From contig CAIIXF020000005.1 of assembly GCA_903813345.2 (NCBI GenBank), forward strand, positions 41,143,394 through 41,207,393: a stretch of DNA of 64,000 nucleotides, read 5' to 3'. Below are positions 12,601-27,600 of this stretch, one piece after another. Within the stretch, counting starts at the first letter, position 1. Every line of letters starts with the position of its first letter. The DNA is from Owenia fusiformis (lineage: Eukaryota; Annelida; Polychaeta; Sabellida; Oweniidae). The position numbers were made by a program, and so were the translations under genes. Below the pieces are notes generated by a model. The model searched no databases. It had not been told where the DNA came from and was given only the letters and a program-made list of their open reading frames with translations.

Positions 12601-15600
12601 TTATATGCATTGAATGATATCTCATTTCCAGGGGAACATTGTCGGACGTTAATCCATTATTGACCCGCCACTATGGCCCGCGACTATGACGTCACATATT
12701 GCTCAGGTCAATATAGTAAAATAAATGCCTTCTAAACTAGTACTAATACCCCTAGAACAGGCCCGGCAAGGTGGTAATAATGAGTTTTACAGTTTTAAGA
12801 GTTGTATCTGATGATTGAGATATCTAAAGGTTTATTTCTAAAATGGCAGGAAACCAAATATTTGAAAATCATAACAGTTATAAGTTGAACAACATATTTT
12901 TCAAAAGTCACATTTCCAAAAAATGTTCCAAGTTGTAATATTTGAAAAAGGCATTAACATGAAAACATGTCACCACCTAGTTGCTCACAAATGAGTTCAA
13001 TCTTAAGTCAGATTTGAATTTCTGAGATGATTTTGAAATAATAAATCGGTCAATTTGAAGCAACTTGAAAAAAGACCCTTTTTGACCCTGAAAAGGTCAA
13101 ATCTATAGTCAGATTTGAACTTTTGCACTCTTAAAAATTATTACTTGGATTTCCTTATATTGAGAAATTGTACTACTCAATTTAAGTCAAAAATTACTTA
13201 AATAATCTTGAACTACTGAATAATTTTTAAGTAATTTTTAAGTAATTCATTTATGGTGAATTTACTAATGCAAGGAGAGAAATTGAAATACGTATTACTT
13301 ACTGTAGTAATTGTAATACTCATTTACATAATTAAGCAATTAAAAAACTCAAAATGACAATATAAGTTAAACCTAAGTAAAATGAAGTAAAACTAAGTAT
13401 TTAACTTTAAGTAATTTTTATACTTGGGAAATACTCAAGTAATTCATTTTTAAGAGTGTGTGAACTTGTAGATGATTTTGAAAAAAAATTGGTCAATTTA
13501 AAGCAAGTTGAAAAAATACCTTTTTTTGACCTTGAGAATGTCATTGGAGGTCAAATCTTCAGTCTCCGAGCCTTTCGTCCAGTGCCATCCGTACCTCCTG
13601 TGCCTTACCTCATGCAGATCTTTAAATTCCCGGGAAATTTACCCTTCTAAATATTTTGACCTGCTTCAAAAAATATATTTCTTTGTGTTTGCTACTGATT
13701 TTATTCGTTGTATTTTATAGAATGTTTATTTCTAATGTAGTAAGAATTCGTTTATAAGAAAAATATTAAGGAATTCGTAACAAACTGTTAAAATGAATAC
13801 TTAGGAATTTGCAAGGTCAGAAATTGTTTATTAACACCGTTGCTATGCAGTTCGTTTTGAAGTGACGTCATCCCCATATTCGTAATTTTAATCGTCTAAT
13901 AAACGAATACCACATGTCGATGTGATGTTTTAATCGATAAAATTGAATTTCTTACATATTTCTTTATCTTGTTATTAGATAACACGTTATGATATTGGTG
14001 AACTCGCCAGAAATTAACATAATATTATTTGAAGCGTTTTTGGAAAATTTTGACACCGCCATCTTGAAATCGTGTAATAATGTTGAACCCAGTGATTATC
14101 GATCTTGACATTTTACAATTTGTTGCTCTGCGGAGATTTTTACTTAAAACACATCAAATACAACATTGATTACCAATTTCGATGGTAAAATCATTTGTAA
14201 ACGTCATGATTAATGTTATATTAAAGTTTTGGCGTTGTTGATTTCGTAATAAAGAAAGTACTAATTTCTGAAGCTTTCTAAGATCGTGCCCCGGGAATTT
14301 TTGAACTATTTTAACAACGTCAGAGAGGTAGTGAAGGTACGCAACGAACGAAATGAATTTTGAGAATGTCAAATCTTAAGTCAGATTGGAACTTCTGAAA
14401 ACTTGTAGATGATAATGAAAAAAAATTGATCAATTTGAAGCAAGTTGAAAAAACCAAAGACCAATTTGAAATAAAACAGCATTATATGCAGATGATTGCA
14501 CACTTTTCCTTGCAGATGAGCATTCCATAAAGAATGCTATGAAGAAAATAAATATATTTTGCTCTGTCTCTGGAATGAAGCTAAATTTAGAAAAAACTGA
14601 GGCAATAGGGCTTGGTAAATGGAGTGACAAAAATGGCAAAGGAGTTGGGTAAACTAGCAACAGAGAGTGCCCCAATTGAAGTGTGAAAAAAACTTTTTTT
14701 AAGAATAGGAGAAAAAAACATCAGAAATGCATAGATTGAAGTCTATATTTTTGGGTAGTATTTTTAAAAAAATTTAGAAAAAATTGTTACGGTGTCTGGA
14801 GACCTTCAAAGAGGGTGGGGGCCAGAAGGAAAAAAATTCACATATTTTACAACCCTCTTGATGAATTCCAATAGGATAGTTTCTAAATAGCAGAAAAATC
14901 AATGAAATCTCGTGCTGCCATCTTTTATTCAGCTTTTAACTCTGGCTAGAGCTCCATTCACTTACATGCTAAAATCTTGGAAAAGTGGCTTAATTTCATG
15001 ATTTATCAAAGTGTGTTTGTTGAATCTGTATAAAACTTGAATGATATACCACATGATGACCCTGTTTATGAACATGTTGTGATTAAACATGCTAATGTTG
15101 ATTGACATACAAATAATCCACGGTTTTAAAGAATTTTAGCATTGCATCTATGGACATTTGGCCCAACTTTTTTTAAATTGTCATAGAAAATTATTCAAAT
15201 TACATAACTGTGTAAAACAAAGCTATTTTAGGAGAAAACATTCCACTGAATTCAAATATACCATTTAAAAGAAGGTAATGTAAGTCATTAGAGGTCTAAT
15301 ATGCAAGTCTCTTAAAATCTCACGAAAAACGAGATTTAGCGAGATTTCAAAAGCTATATGGAAACTATACTATTTACTCAGCTATGAATGAATGTTTTTG
15401 ATTTATCTGTCCAGGATTATGTAAATATATATTTATTTGATCCATACATACAATTGATTTAAACAATATGTACAGTTTAGAGGTAAGTAAAGCTTTGAAA
15501 GGACATTTCATGCTGAGTCTGGGTGACATTTTTATTCACTGGAGGTAGTAATCCTTTGAGTGTTTTCACATAGAGCATAACAAGTCTCCACTCTAATAAG

Positions 15601-18600
15601 TGCTTCTTTAGTTACATAAATGTTATATTGTTGCATACAAAAAATAATTTTGATGGAGACTTATTATGCTCGATGTGAATTTTAGAACTTTATAGAAAAT
15701 TTTGCCTGCCATTTTTGTTGATTATTCAAAATGGCCAAATGCTATTCATGCTGCATATGTAGGACGCAGGTAAATTCTCCTAGAAAACGGAGAAAGGTTA
15801 CAGAAGATTTAGCTTCACAAGTCAAGACTATTGCAACTAATAATAGAAGTGATATTGAGGTAATATAAGCTTGATTTGGGAGGAGATTGTTGTGATATTT
15901 GGTTGATATCAGAACTTATATTTTTTGATATTGCTTATGTAATGGCAATATGTTGGTAATTGGGCAGATATAAAGTTAATATTGGATTGATATTTGTCAG
16001 AAATTGCTATCGAATTGGGCTTATATTTGGGTGATATTGCTATAATATTGGGCTAATATTTGGGTGATATTGGATTGATATTGGGCCAATATTTGCTTGA
16101 TATTTAGGTGATATTGCTATCACATTGGGCCAATATTTGGGTGATATTGGATTGATATTGGGGTGATATCGCTATCATATTTGGTCCATTATTTGGCTCA
16201 TATTTGGCTGATATTGGATTTACAGTGGGATATTATTACAATCAGAATAATTGGGTGATATTTGGTAAATAAGAGGGTTGATATTGGACTGTTACTTAAA
16301 TAATATGAGGCCAATACTTGGGTTATTTTGGATTGATATAGAGTGACATTTGATTGACAATTGGTTGATGTTGCTATGATATTAGGACATTATCTGGGTC
16401 ATATTTGGGCGATATTGAATTGAGTGATATTGCTATTGAATACATAGAGGTTATATAATGGGAGGGATGGAATATGAATTTTATCCTGAGGGAAAATATG
16501 ATATTGGCAGAGGAAAATCATGAAATGTACATTCTGAATTTAAATGAATTAAAAATAATAAAGTATTTTCATTATTTTAGGTACTTTTGTTCTCTTTCAG
16601 TGTTGCAAGGGAAGGGCGGAATATATTAATATAAATATCTCATTATTGGCAAATTGCCAATTTACTATATATTGTAATTCCAAACTCTATGAGACTAAAT
16701 TCCTACAGATATTTGTGATATTTTAACCAAAAAGGTATATTTTGGTAGAAAATAATGAATTTTTTAATTTGACCTTGACCTGGGGAATATGACCTTGACC
16801 TAAATTTTCATACATTTTTGAAACACATATATCACATAGATTAATAAAATAAAGAGAAAACTTGAAAATCAGGTGGGGCTTAAAATGGCCTTGTTTACCC
16901 AACTCCTTTCAAAATATACAGTTTAAATCTCAACCCATAAAATATCTTGGCATTTATATTGGATATGACAACAATCAATGTAAGATGAAAAATTGGGATG
17001 AAAAAATTGAAGATATGCAAACTTTTTTAGAAAAATGGAAAAGAAGAGATTTAACCATTTTTGGAAAAACATTAATAATAAAGTCACTTGCACTCCCAAA
17101 ACTTATTTATAGTGCATCTATTCTTCCAATTCCAAAAGATATGATTTTAAAAATAAATACAATACTATTTAATTTTATTTGGAATGGCAAAGACCGGATT
17201 AAAAGAAATATACTATATAAAGATATTTCAGAAGGAGGTGTGAATATGATTAATATCGAAAATCAATTCAGTGCTTTAAAAGCATCTTGGATAGATAGAA
17301 TTTTCCATCCTGGTGAAAAAAATCAGTGGAATATTTTACCCCTGTGGAATTTTAATAAAATAACATTGAATAATGAAATACTCCTTAGAATGAATTTTAA
17401 TTCTGCTAAAGAGATGCCACTTTTATTAAGTATCCCTAAATTTTATCAAGAAATATTATTAGGTTTCAATAAATGTAAAGACAGAGGGAATACTGTAGCT
17501 ATAAATCACGACAAACTCTGTCAAGAATCTATTTTTGGAAACTATTTGTTTAAGAAAAATAATGGAGAGTGTCTGTCTTTTAAATCTTGGATTAAAAGTG
17601 ATATTCTTTATGTAAAGGATATTATAGATGTGAATAATGAAACTTAAAATTGCTAAGTTTGTAAAAATTATGAAAGGACAATTTTTTTACACAAATAATA
17701 AAAAAGTATTCTTCAAAGATCAAAAATCTAAGTTTTTCTATAATATCCTGGAATATCAAAATAAAGAAAGGATGTACACTAAAGATAAATGGAAGATTGA
17801 TTTTAAATTTCACATAAATTGGAAAATGTATTTTAATAACAAGATTATAGCAATTGTTGATAAAAAAGTAGCTTACTTTAACTTCAAATTATTTCATAAT
17901 GTTCTTCCATCTTCCATAGATCTTTTTAAGTGGAAATTAGCAGATTCAAAAATTTGCAATTTTTGTAAGGTTGAAAATAATTTAAAACACATTATTTTAG
18001 AGTGCGATCAAATAAAAGACTTGTGGACCTATATTTCTTCAAAATTCAAATTTCATGGAAAAATATTGTTATTGGCAATAATATTATTTTTAAAAGAAGT
18101 CATGAAAATGTCATTGATCTTATAATATCAACATTTGCATATAACAGCTATAAATCATGGCTCATTAGCAAAGAAAAAAATTGTCCAAGATTATGGAGGA
18201 ACACATTATATTATTCAATCGCACACCTATGTATTTATGAAAAGTCAACCTATGAAATTAAAAATATTAAATCATATATACAAAAATTAAAAGAATGAGG
18301 TGTTCATGCCGCAGTCTTAGGCCTTAACCTTTATTTGTAACCCCACTATCCATTCTTTGGGGAAAATTGTAATTTCTATTATTTTGGAATAAAAAAATAA
18401 TAATAATAAAATAAAATTTAAAAAAAATTAAAAAAAAGTTGAAAAAAAAACCTTTTTGACCTTTTTTGACCTTGAAAAGGTCATTAGAGGTCAAGCCTTA
18501 AATATAAAGTCAGATTTAACTTCTAAAAACTTGTAGATGATTTTGAAAAAAATTGAAGTCAGTCTGAACAGTATTAGATATCAGCCAGATAGATTGACTT

Positions 18601-21600
18601 TGACTAACTGACAGAACGCTTTACTAACTTCACCTAACTAAACAGGATAACAATATTAGCAGAACAGGTACAAGTACAAGGCCAGCTCCATGCAGGATGC
18701 TTCAAATGATTTTACTTCACATTGCTTGCTTATTCCATTCTCTCCTTGTGATTTATTACCCCCCAATTTAGCTATTCCTGTCTGCTGATTACCTGTTATA
18801 CTGACATTCATATTGACACATTATGTTCACACTAAAACTAATCTAAACTCCTTCAACAACTGCAAAGGAGAACTACAAATTGTAAACCAATGCGCTCAAT
18901 GGGATCGTTACTGGCCGAGATGCAAAGCATTATTTTTTACCTTACCTGGTCAGAATATCCAAATTAATATGATTTTTCAAAATTTGCACGATAATTTTTG
19001 ACAGTATTTGAGTGCAAGCAAATAGATTTTCAACTGATCAACACATATATGACATATCAACAAATTAATGTTCTCATGAGCTCTCAGTACAGTTGGTGTA
19101 GAATGTCACTTTTATTTGCTACTTTCATTCATAAATTAGATAATGTTTAGTTAATGAGTACCCTTTCCAATTGCACAACTTCACTTCTTAAAAGAGGGTT
19201 TCACCTTTTAGTCTGTTTTAGCTAAAATAAGATACTGAGCAAGGGTCTATTTTTTCTTCCTTTTTACTCCATATGAAAATGTCAACATGAAAGTGAAATG
19301 ATAAAATTAAATGCCCCTTCCTCTTTAATGGTAAAGAAAAAACTCTGACAATTACAGAGGGCTTTGGGTAGAACTCATGGTTACTACTAAACAAACATTT
19401 AATTGGTATGGGCCTAATCTTACCAGAGCAGAACTTCAGATAAAAGTGCAAGAATATTTAGACAAGAAAATATGTGAATGTTAAGTTAGAACAACCATAC
19501 TAAATGCAACATTTTCGAGACTTTTTGTAAAAAATTGGACTTTTATCATGATCTTTGTCATGTCTATTTTTGAGGAGCCTTACAATCAATCAATTCTCAA
19601 AATCTGAAAAATTGCTAGTTAATCTGCCACACAATATCTATATAGCATATTTTTATTTAACCTGTGATGATAAAGGACAATGTAGTTATTTTATCATACT
19701 GATTAACTTGATTTCATCACTATGAAGGTCAAAAAATTTAACAGAATTCCTCTGATCAATCCTGGCCTGAACTATATAACTAAACCAAATAGTAAGTGTA
19801 TAAATACTCAACAACTCGTTAAAGTGAATTAACCTCGAAATGTGGAATCTTTTATCATTCCTATTTTATAAATAACTGCAATCAGTTAATTTTGATAAAT
19901 TCCAAGATTTTCAGGAAAACTGAATCAAAATTCTACAGATAAGAAGGAATGTAATATCTGAATAAAGCTGCTAGGAGAATGGAACAACCCAGTCTTCCAG
20001 AATCATGAAATAACATTTAAACTTATTGCACTGGCATTGGCTCGAGGTTGAACACCATTGTGTAATTTTTTGGGCATATTCATTTAATTATATTACTGAT
20101 ATGTACTAGAGAAAGATTAATTAGACTTATATTTTTCGTGATTTTCATAGATTCATCAGAAATAAACATGGAAGAACTGGTTTAAAAAGTTTTGAATAAT
20201 AACCGTTTTATTATTTTATTATTTGATTTATCAATGGCCTACAGGGATTAGAGGGATTTCTGGCTCTATCTTCCAGGCTAATTACACTAATAACGACCAT
20301 ATACTGTATATACGGGATATACCCAAGAGTTATTGCTCACAACATACAAAATACAATACAATACGATTCACATTTATTTGCATTCTTCTAGTCTAATATG
20401 TGAAGTTCTTATGGGCCCGGGCTCATATACATGTGTAAACCTGATGCAAGATTTAATGCAAGACTAGAAAGGCAGAAACCTGATGCAAGACTATTGAAGC
20501 AGAGACTTGATGCAAGACTAAAGAGGCAGAGACTTGATGCAAGACTAGAGAGGCAGAGACTTGACGCAAGACTAGAGACGAAGAGATTTGATGCAAGACT
20601 AGAGAGGCAGAGACTTGATGCAAGACTTGAGAGGCAGAGATTTGAAGCAAGACTAGAGAGCCTGAGATTTGATGCAAGACTAGAGAGGCTGAGACTTGAT
20701 GCAAGACTAGAGAGGCAGAGACTTGATGCAAGACTAGTGAGGCAGAGACTTGACGCAAGACTTAAGGGGCAGAAACTTGATGCAACTCTAGAGAGGCAGA
20801 GACTTGATGCAAGACTAGAGAGGCAGAGACTTGATGTAAGACTAGTGAGGCAGAGACTTGATGCAAGACTAGATAGGCAGAGACTTGATGCAAGACTAGT
20901 GAGGCAGAGACTTGACGAAAGACTTGAGAGGCAGAGACATGATGCAAGACTTGAGAGGCAGAGACTTGATGTAAGACTAGAGAGGCAGAGACTTGATGCA
21001 AGACTAGAGAGGCAGAGACTTGATGTAAGACTAGAGAGGCAGAGATTTGATGAAAGACTTGAGAGGTGGAGACTTGATCCAAGACTAGTGAGGCAGAGAC
21101 TTGGTGCAAGACTAGAGAGACAGAAACTTGATGCAAGACTAGAGAGGCAGAGCTTTGATGCAAGACTAGTGAGGCAGAGACTTGATGTAAGACTAGAGAG
21201 GCAGAGACTTGATGCAAGACTAGAGAGGCAGAGACTTGATGCCAGACTAAAGAACCTGAGATTTGATGCAAGACTAGAGAGGCTGAGACTTGATGCAAGA
21301 CTTGAGAGGCAGAGACTTGATCCAAGACTAGTGAGGCAGAGACTTGATGCAAGACTAAAGAGACAGAGACTTGATGCAAGACTAGAGAGGCAGAGACTTG
21401 ATGTAAGACTAGAGAGGCAGAGACTTGATGCAAGACTAGAGAGGCAGAGACTTCATGCCAGACTAAAGAACCTGAGATTGGATGCAAGACTAGAGAGGCT
21501 GAGACTTGATGCAAGACTTGAGAGGTAGAGACTTGATCCAAGACTAGTGAGGCAGAGACTTGATGCAAGACTAGAGAGACAGAGACTTGATGCAAGACTA

Positions 21601-24600
21601 GAGAGGCAGAGACTTGATGCAAGACTAGATAACCTGAGATTTGATGCAAGACTAGAGAGGCAGAGACTTGATGCAAGACAAGTGAGGCAGAGACTTGATG
21701 CAAGACTAGAGAGACATAAACCTGATGCAAGACTAGAGAGACCGAAACTTGATGCAAGACTAGAGAGGCAGAGACTTGATGCAAGACTAGAGAGGCAGAG
21801 ACTTGATGTAAGACTTGAGAGGCAGAGACTTGATCCAAGACTAGTGAGGCAGAGACTTGATGCAAGACTAAAGAGAAAGAGACTTGATGCAAGACTAGAG
21901 AGGCAGAGACTTGATGTAAGACTAGAGAGGCAGAGACTTGATGCAAGACTAGAGAGGCAGAGACTTCATGCCAGACTAAAGAACCTGAGATTGGATGCAA
22001 GACTAGAGAGGCTGAGACTTGATGCAAGACTTGAGAGGTAGAGACTTGATCCAAGACTAGTGAGGCAGAGACTTGATGCAAGACTAGAGAGACAGAGACT
22101 TGATGCAAGACTAGAGAGGCAGAGACTTGATGCAAGACTAGATAACCTGAGATTTGATGCAAGACTAGAGAGGCAGAGACTTGATGCAAGACTAGTGAGG
22201 CAGAGACTTGATGCAAGACTAGAGAGACATAAACCTGATGCAAGACTAGAGAGACCGAAACTTGATGCAAGACTAGAGAGGCAGACACTTGATGCAAGAC
22301 TAGAGAGGCAGAGACTTGATGTAAGACTAGTGAGGCAGAGACTTGATGCAAGACTAGATAGGCAGAGACTTGATGCAAGACTAGTGAGGCAGAGACTTGA
22401 TGAAAGACTTGAGAGGCAGAGACATGATGCAAGACTTGAGAGGCAGAGACTTGATGTAAGACTAGAGAGGCAGAGACTTGATGCAAGACTAGAGAGGCAG
22501 AGACTTGATGCAAGATTAGAGAGACAGAAACTTGATGTAAGACTAGAGAGGCAGAGATTTGATGAAAGACTTGAGAGGTGGAGACTTGATCCAAGACTAG
22601 TGAGGCAGAGACTTGATGCAAGACTAGGGAGACAGAAACTTGATGCAAGACTAGAGAGGCAGAGCTTTGATGCAAGACTAGTGAGGCAGAGACTTGATGT
22701 AAGACTAGAGAGGCAGAGACTTGATGCAAGACTAGAGAGGCAGAGACTTGATGCCAGACTAAAGAACCTGAGATTTGATGCAAGACTAGAGAGGCTGAGA
22801 CTTGATGCAAGACTTGAGAGGTAGAGACTTGATCCAAGACTAGTGAGGCAGAGACTTGATGCAAGACTAGAGAGGCAGAGACTTGATGCCAGACTAAAGA
22901 ACCTGAGATTTGATGCAAGACTAGAGAACCTGAGACTTGATGCAAGACTTGAGAGGTAGAGACTTGATCCAAGACAAGTGAGGCAGAGACTTGATGCAAG
23001 ACTAAAGAGACAGAGACTTGATGCAAGACTTGAGAGGTAGAGACTTGATCCAAGACTAGTGAGGCAGAGACTTGATGCAAGACTAGAGAGGCAGAGACTT
23101 GATGCCAGACTACAGAACCTGAGATTTGATGCAAGACTAGAGAGGCTGAGACTTGATGCAAGACTTGAGAGGTAGAGACTTGATGCAAGACTAGAGAGAC
23201 AGAGACTTGATGCAAGACTAGAGAGGCAGAGACTTGATGCAAGACTAGAGAGGCAGAGATTTGATGAAAGACTTGAGAGGTAGAGACTTGATCCAAGACT
23301 AGTGAGGCAGAGACTTGATGCAAGACTAGAGAGACAGAAACTTGATGCAAGACTAGAGAGGCAGAGACTTGATGCAAGACTAGTGAGGCAGAGACTTGAC
23401 ACAAGACTTAAGGGGCAGAAACTTGATGCAACTCTAGAGAGGCAGAGACTTGATGCAAGACTAGAGAGGCAGAGACTTGATGTAAGACTAGTGAGGCAGA
23501 GACTTGATGCAAGACTAGATAGGCAGAGACTTGATGCAAGACTAGTGAGGCAGAGACTTGATGAAAGACTTGAGAGGCAGAGACATGATGCAAGACTTGA
23601 GAGGCAAAGACTTGATGTAAGACTAGAGAGGCAGAGACTTGATGCAAGACTAGAGAGGCAGAGACTTGATGCAAGACTAGACAGACAGAGACTTGATGTA
23701 AGACTAGAGAGGCAGAGATTTGATGAAAGACTTGAGAGGTGGAGACTTGATCCAAGACTAGTGAGGCAGAGACTTGGTGCAAGACTAGAGAGACAGAAAC
23801 TTGATGCAAGACTAGAGAGGCAGAGCTTTGATGCAAGACTAGTGAGGCAGAGACTTGATGTAAGACTAGAGAGGCAGAGACTTGATGCAAGACTAGAGAG
23901 GCAGAGACTTGATGCCAGACTAAAGAACCTGAGATTTGATGCAAGACTAGAGAGGCTGAGACTTGATGCAAGACTTGAGAGGTAGAGATTTGATCCAAGA
24001 CTAGTGAGGCAGAGACTTGATGCAAGACTAAAGAGACAGAGACTTGATGCAAGACTAGAGAGGCAGAGACTTGATGTAAGACTAGAGAGGCAGAGACTTG
24101 ATGCAAGACTAGAGAGGCAGAGACTTGATGCCAGACTAAAGAACCTGAGATTTGATGCAAGACTAGAGAGGCTGAGACTTGATGCAAGACTTGAGAGGTA
24201 GAGACTTGATCCAAGACAAGTGAGGCAGAGACTTGATGCAAGACTAGAGAGACAGAGACTTGATGCAAGACTAGAGAGGCAGAGACTTCATGCAAGACTA
24301 GATAACCTGAGATTTGATGCAAGACTAGAGAGGCAGAGACTTGATGCAAGACTAGTGAGGCAGAGACTTGATGCAAGACTAGAGAGACATAAACCTGATG
24401 CAAGACTAGAGAGACAGAAACTTGATGCAAGACTAGAGAGGCAGAGACTTGATGCAAGACTAGAGAGGCAGAGACTTGATGTAAGACTAGTGAGGCAGAG
24501 ACTTGATGCAAGACTAGATAGGCAGAGACTTGATGCAAGACTAGTGAGGCAGAGACTTGATGAAAGACTTGAGAAGCAGAGACATGATGCAAGACTTGAG

Positions 24601-27600
24601 AGGCAGAGACTTGATGTAAGACTAGAGAGGCAGAGACTTGATGCAAGACTAGAGAGGCAGAGACTTGATGCAAGACTAGAGAGACAGAAACTTGATGTAA
24701 GACTAGAGAGGCAGAGATTTGATGAAAGACCTGAGAGGTGGAGAGGCAGAGACTTGATCCAAGACTAGTGAGGCAGAGACTTGATGCAAGACTAGAGAGA
24801 CAGAAACTTGATGCAAGACTAGAGAGGCAGAGCTTTGATGCAAGACTAGTGAGGCAGAGACTTGATGTAAGACTAGAGAGGCAGAGACTTGATGCAAGAC
24901 TAGAGAGGCAGAGACTTGATGCCAAACTAATGAACCTGAGATTTGATGCAAGACTAGAGAGGCTGAGACTTGATGCAAGACTTGAGAGGTAGAGACTTGA
25001 TCCAAGACTAGTGAGGCAGAGACTTGATGCAAGACTAGAGAGACAGAGACTTGAGGCAAGACTAGAGAGGCAGAGACTTGATGCAAGACTAGATAACCTG
25101 AGATTTGATGCAAGACTAGAGAGGCAGAGACTTGATGCAAGACTAGTGAGGCAGAGACTTGATGCAAGACTAGAGAGACAGAGACCTGATGCAAGACTAG
25201 AGAGACAGAAACTTGATGCAAGACTAGATAGGCAGAGACTTGATGCAAGACTAGAGAGACAGAAACTTGATGCAAGACTAGAGAGGCAGAGAGTTGATGC
25301 AAGACGAGAGAGGCAGAGATTTGATGCAAGACTAGAGAGGCTGAGACTCGATGCAAGACTAGAGAAGCTGAGACTTGATGCAAGACTAGAAAGGCTGATA
25401 TTTGATGTAAGACTAGAGAGGCAGAGACTTGACGCAAGACTAGAGAGGCAGAGACTTGACGCAAGACTAGAGAGCAGAGACTTAGACAACACTGATATCT
25501 TTCAAATGCCCTCAATGCTCTTGCTCATTAGCAGAACACTCATGGCTAATAATTAGGCAAAATTGGTTGGTCAATATTAATAAGTGAAGGATCTAATTTA
25601 GTTGTTAAACAGGCAAAATTAAAGAGCTCCATCAACGTAAGTGGTACATTTAGAGCTGAATTGAAACTATTACTGTACTATTAATAATACAACATGGTGC
25701 ATTGATTCCAGTGCTCTAGTTATATTCAGTTTCCAAGTAAATAATGTGAGTGCCTGGTGAAAATTGCTACTCTTGTCTCCATAACCATACAAAATAGCAT
25801 AGATACTTGCAATTCATCTTTTAGATTGATTTGAATGATACCATTTTCATCAAGCAGTTGAAATCAATCTCAGCAGAAGTGAGAGAAGCAAATCTCCAAA
25901 TTTAATTTCCGAAATATATATTTAAATCAAATTTTTTCAGTTGTTATCTCACAAGTAGTGGTATTTTCTTTGAAGTTCAGTAAGATAATAAAAATACAAA
26001 TGTAACTGTCTGAAAAACCATTGATTTGGACCCAAATCTTGACACATTTTTCAAAATGTCAGACTTATTACCTCAACCATCAAAAATATCGTTTAAATAG
26101 TGAAATACAGCATCTGAAATCTGATTGTTAACAATTTTTTATTACTCGATTTAAAACAAGGGTGATCATAAGTTGAAATGTTTGATAAGCACCCTTTAAC
26201 TAGGGAATTAAAAGAACTCATGGAGATTGAATTTGCACTCTCTGACTCTTCTCACTCATACAAATTTCATGTCCATTTGGCGATCGTATCACCAATACCT
26301 CATAGAATATCCTCAATAATATACACGATGTGGACAAGATGTGGAATAACCTGGAATGTTTCAAATGAATCAAGTGATACGTCATGCAAATCTGAATTAT
26401 AAAATATGTACTCTATGTCCAAATGTAATTATTACGCTACACCAGCATACTCCCACGTCAATCTCAAAAGATGTGGGATGATGGAAGGAATAATGGCAGA
26501 TGTGGTTTCCATTTAATAATAAATGGCATTTATAGATTGATTACGACATCAAATAAAAAGATGATATGGGTAGAATGAATTAATAAGGTAAAACAAGTAG
26601 ATATGGGCAGAATAAATTAATTATCAATTTTAATAAATTTTTAATAAAATTTTAATTTTTCTCTTAAACTAATTATTGAAAACATTCTGAAAAGGAAACA
26701 CAGTCCTTGATGTAATATTGACTGATTGACAACATTTTTTTGTACAATTGTGCAAAAAAACAAAAAAAAGATAAAAATTAAGATAAAACCTTTTATTTCA
26801 TCAACAAGATACCTTTTTAAAGTCAACCATAATTTCCTTTGTACAATTACAATATTGTCATTTTGTTCCAATGAGGTTAGGAAAGATGTTTCATTTCATT
26901 CCGAATATATGATACCAAGAACAAAAGAAGTGTCTGATGTGTTTTCGAAAACAATATAGAGAAAAGTAAATATATATATATATTTTTCAAATTATATTGT
27001 TACCATTCAAAAGATGACCAGTAAATTGACGATTTTTTAAAATTTTTAGAATTTTTTGATGACTGGTTTAAGAGAAATGTGTGTTCAAAAAGTTCACCAT
27101 ATCCTGTCTACAAATAAGATTCTCATTCAAAGAATTTGTTTTGACTTTACACAAAAAGCACAGACACTTGTAACAGCTTTGCTTGTGGCTTGAATGAACA
27201 AGCAGGGTGAAGAAAAAAATGTAAACAAAAACTCCAGATGGAATATTATTAGTAAGAGGGGAAAACAAATAAATACAATGTCCAACACACGTAGTAGTTA
27301 ATACTTTGAATCTAAATGTGGCGATCAAGTTAGACATTTGCCATAACATTAGACCTATATTGAAACCAGAAATCATAGAAGTTTGTATCATTAATATAGA
27401 TGATATCAAGTGTCACCTATTTGAATAACACTCTCTAAATACGAGTGGACATTGTAAGAGCTCTCACTAAGAGTAACATACATGGACATAAGTTATTTAT
27501 CCAGGGTAACCTTGGCAATGTTAAGCACAATTTCACACCGTACTTCAAATTAATTATCTACTCAATAGCACTTAATTTTAATAATTAATGAACTTCATGC

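Larger units (their letters stand above)
14655..16850. other. Insertion inside the LINE, with a dispersed repeat copy and a TGATATTGG-rich tract
   Basis: About 2.2 kb separates two halves of one LINE domain. It holds a 506-bp copy (14869-15374) of a repeat that occurs again at 42647-43156. It also holds a degenerate tandem tract (about 15840-16450) of GATATTGGATTGATATTGGG-like words. Its borders carry a 17-bp inverted repeat (AAAGGAGTTGGGTAAAC at 14638-14654, complement at 16893-16909). I find no gene in it. Confidence 0.65.
14456..18435 (+). mobile_element. 5'-truncated LINE (L1/Tx1-like), broken and internally interrupted
   Basis: Its ends are marked by AAGTTGAAAAAACC (14442-14455) and AAGTTGAAAAAAAAACC (18436-18452), a target duplication in the host tandem repeat. 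The 3' end is A-rich with AATAATAATAATAAAA. It encodes the end of a reverse transcriptase ORF2 in pieces: the YADD box, then the domain with YLGIYIG and [17 protein letters not shown], then a terminal C-x2-C-x8-H-x4-C knuckle. The interval 14655-16850 is foreign to it. Confidence 0.82.

Noticed and set aside
20762-23404. 880-codon minus-strand frame as a giant repeat protein
   Set aside because: It is only the 27-bp minisatellite read in one of several open frames. The unit length alone keeps frames open, and there is no non-repetitive coding sequence, splice site or start context.
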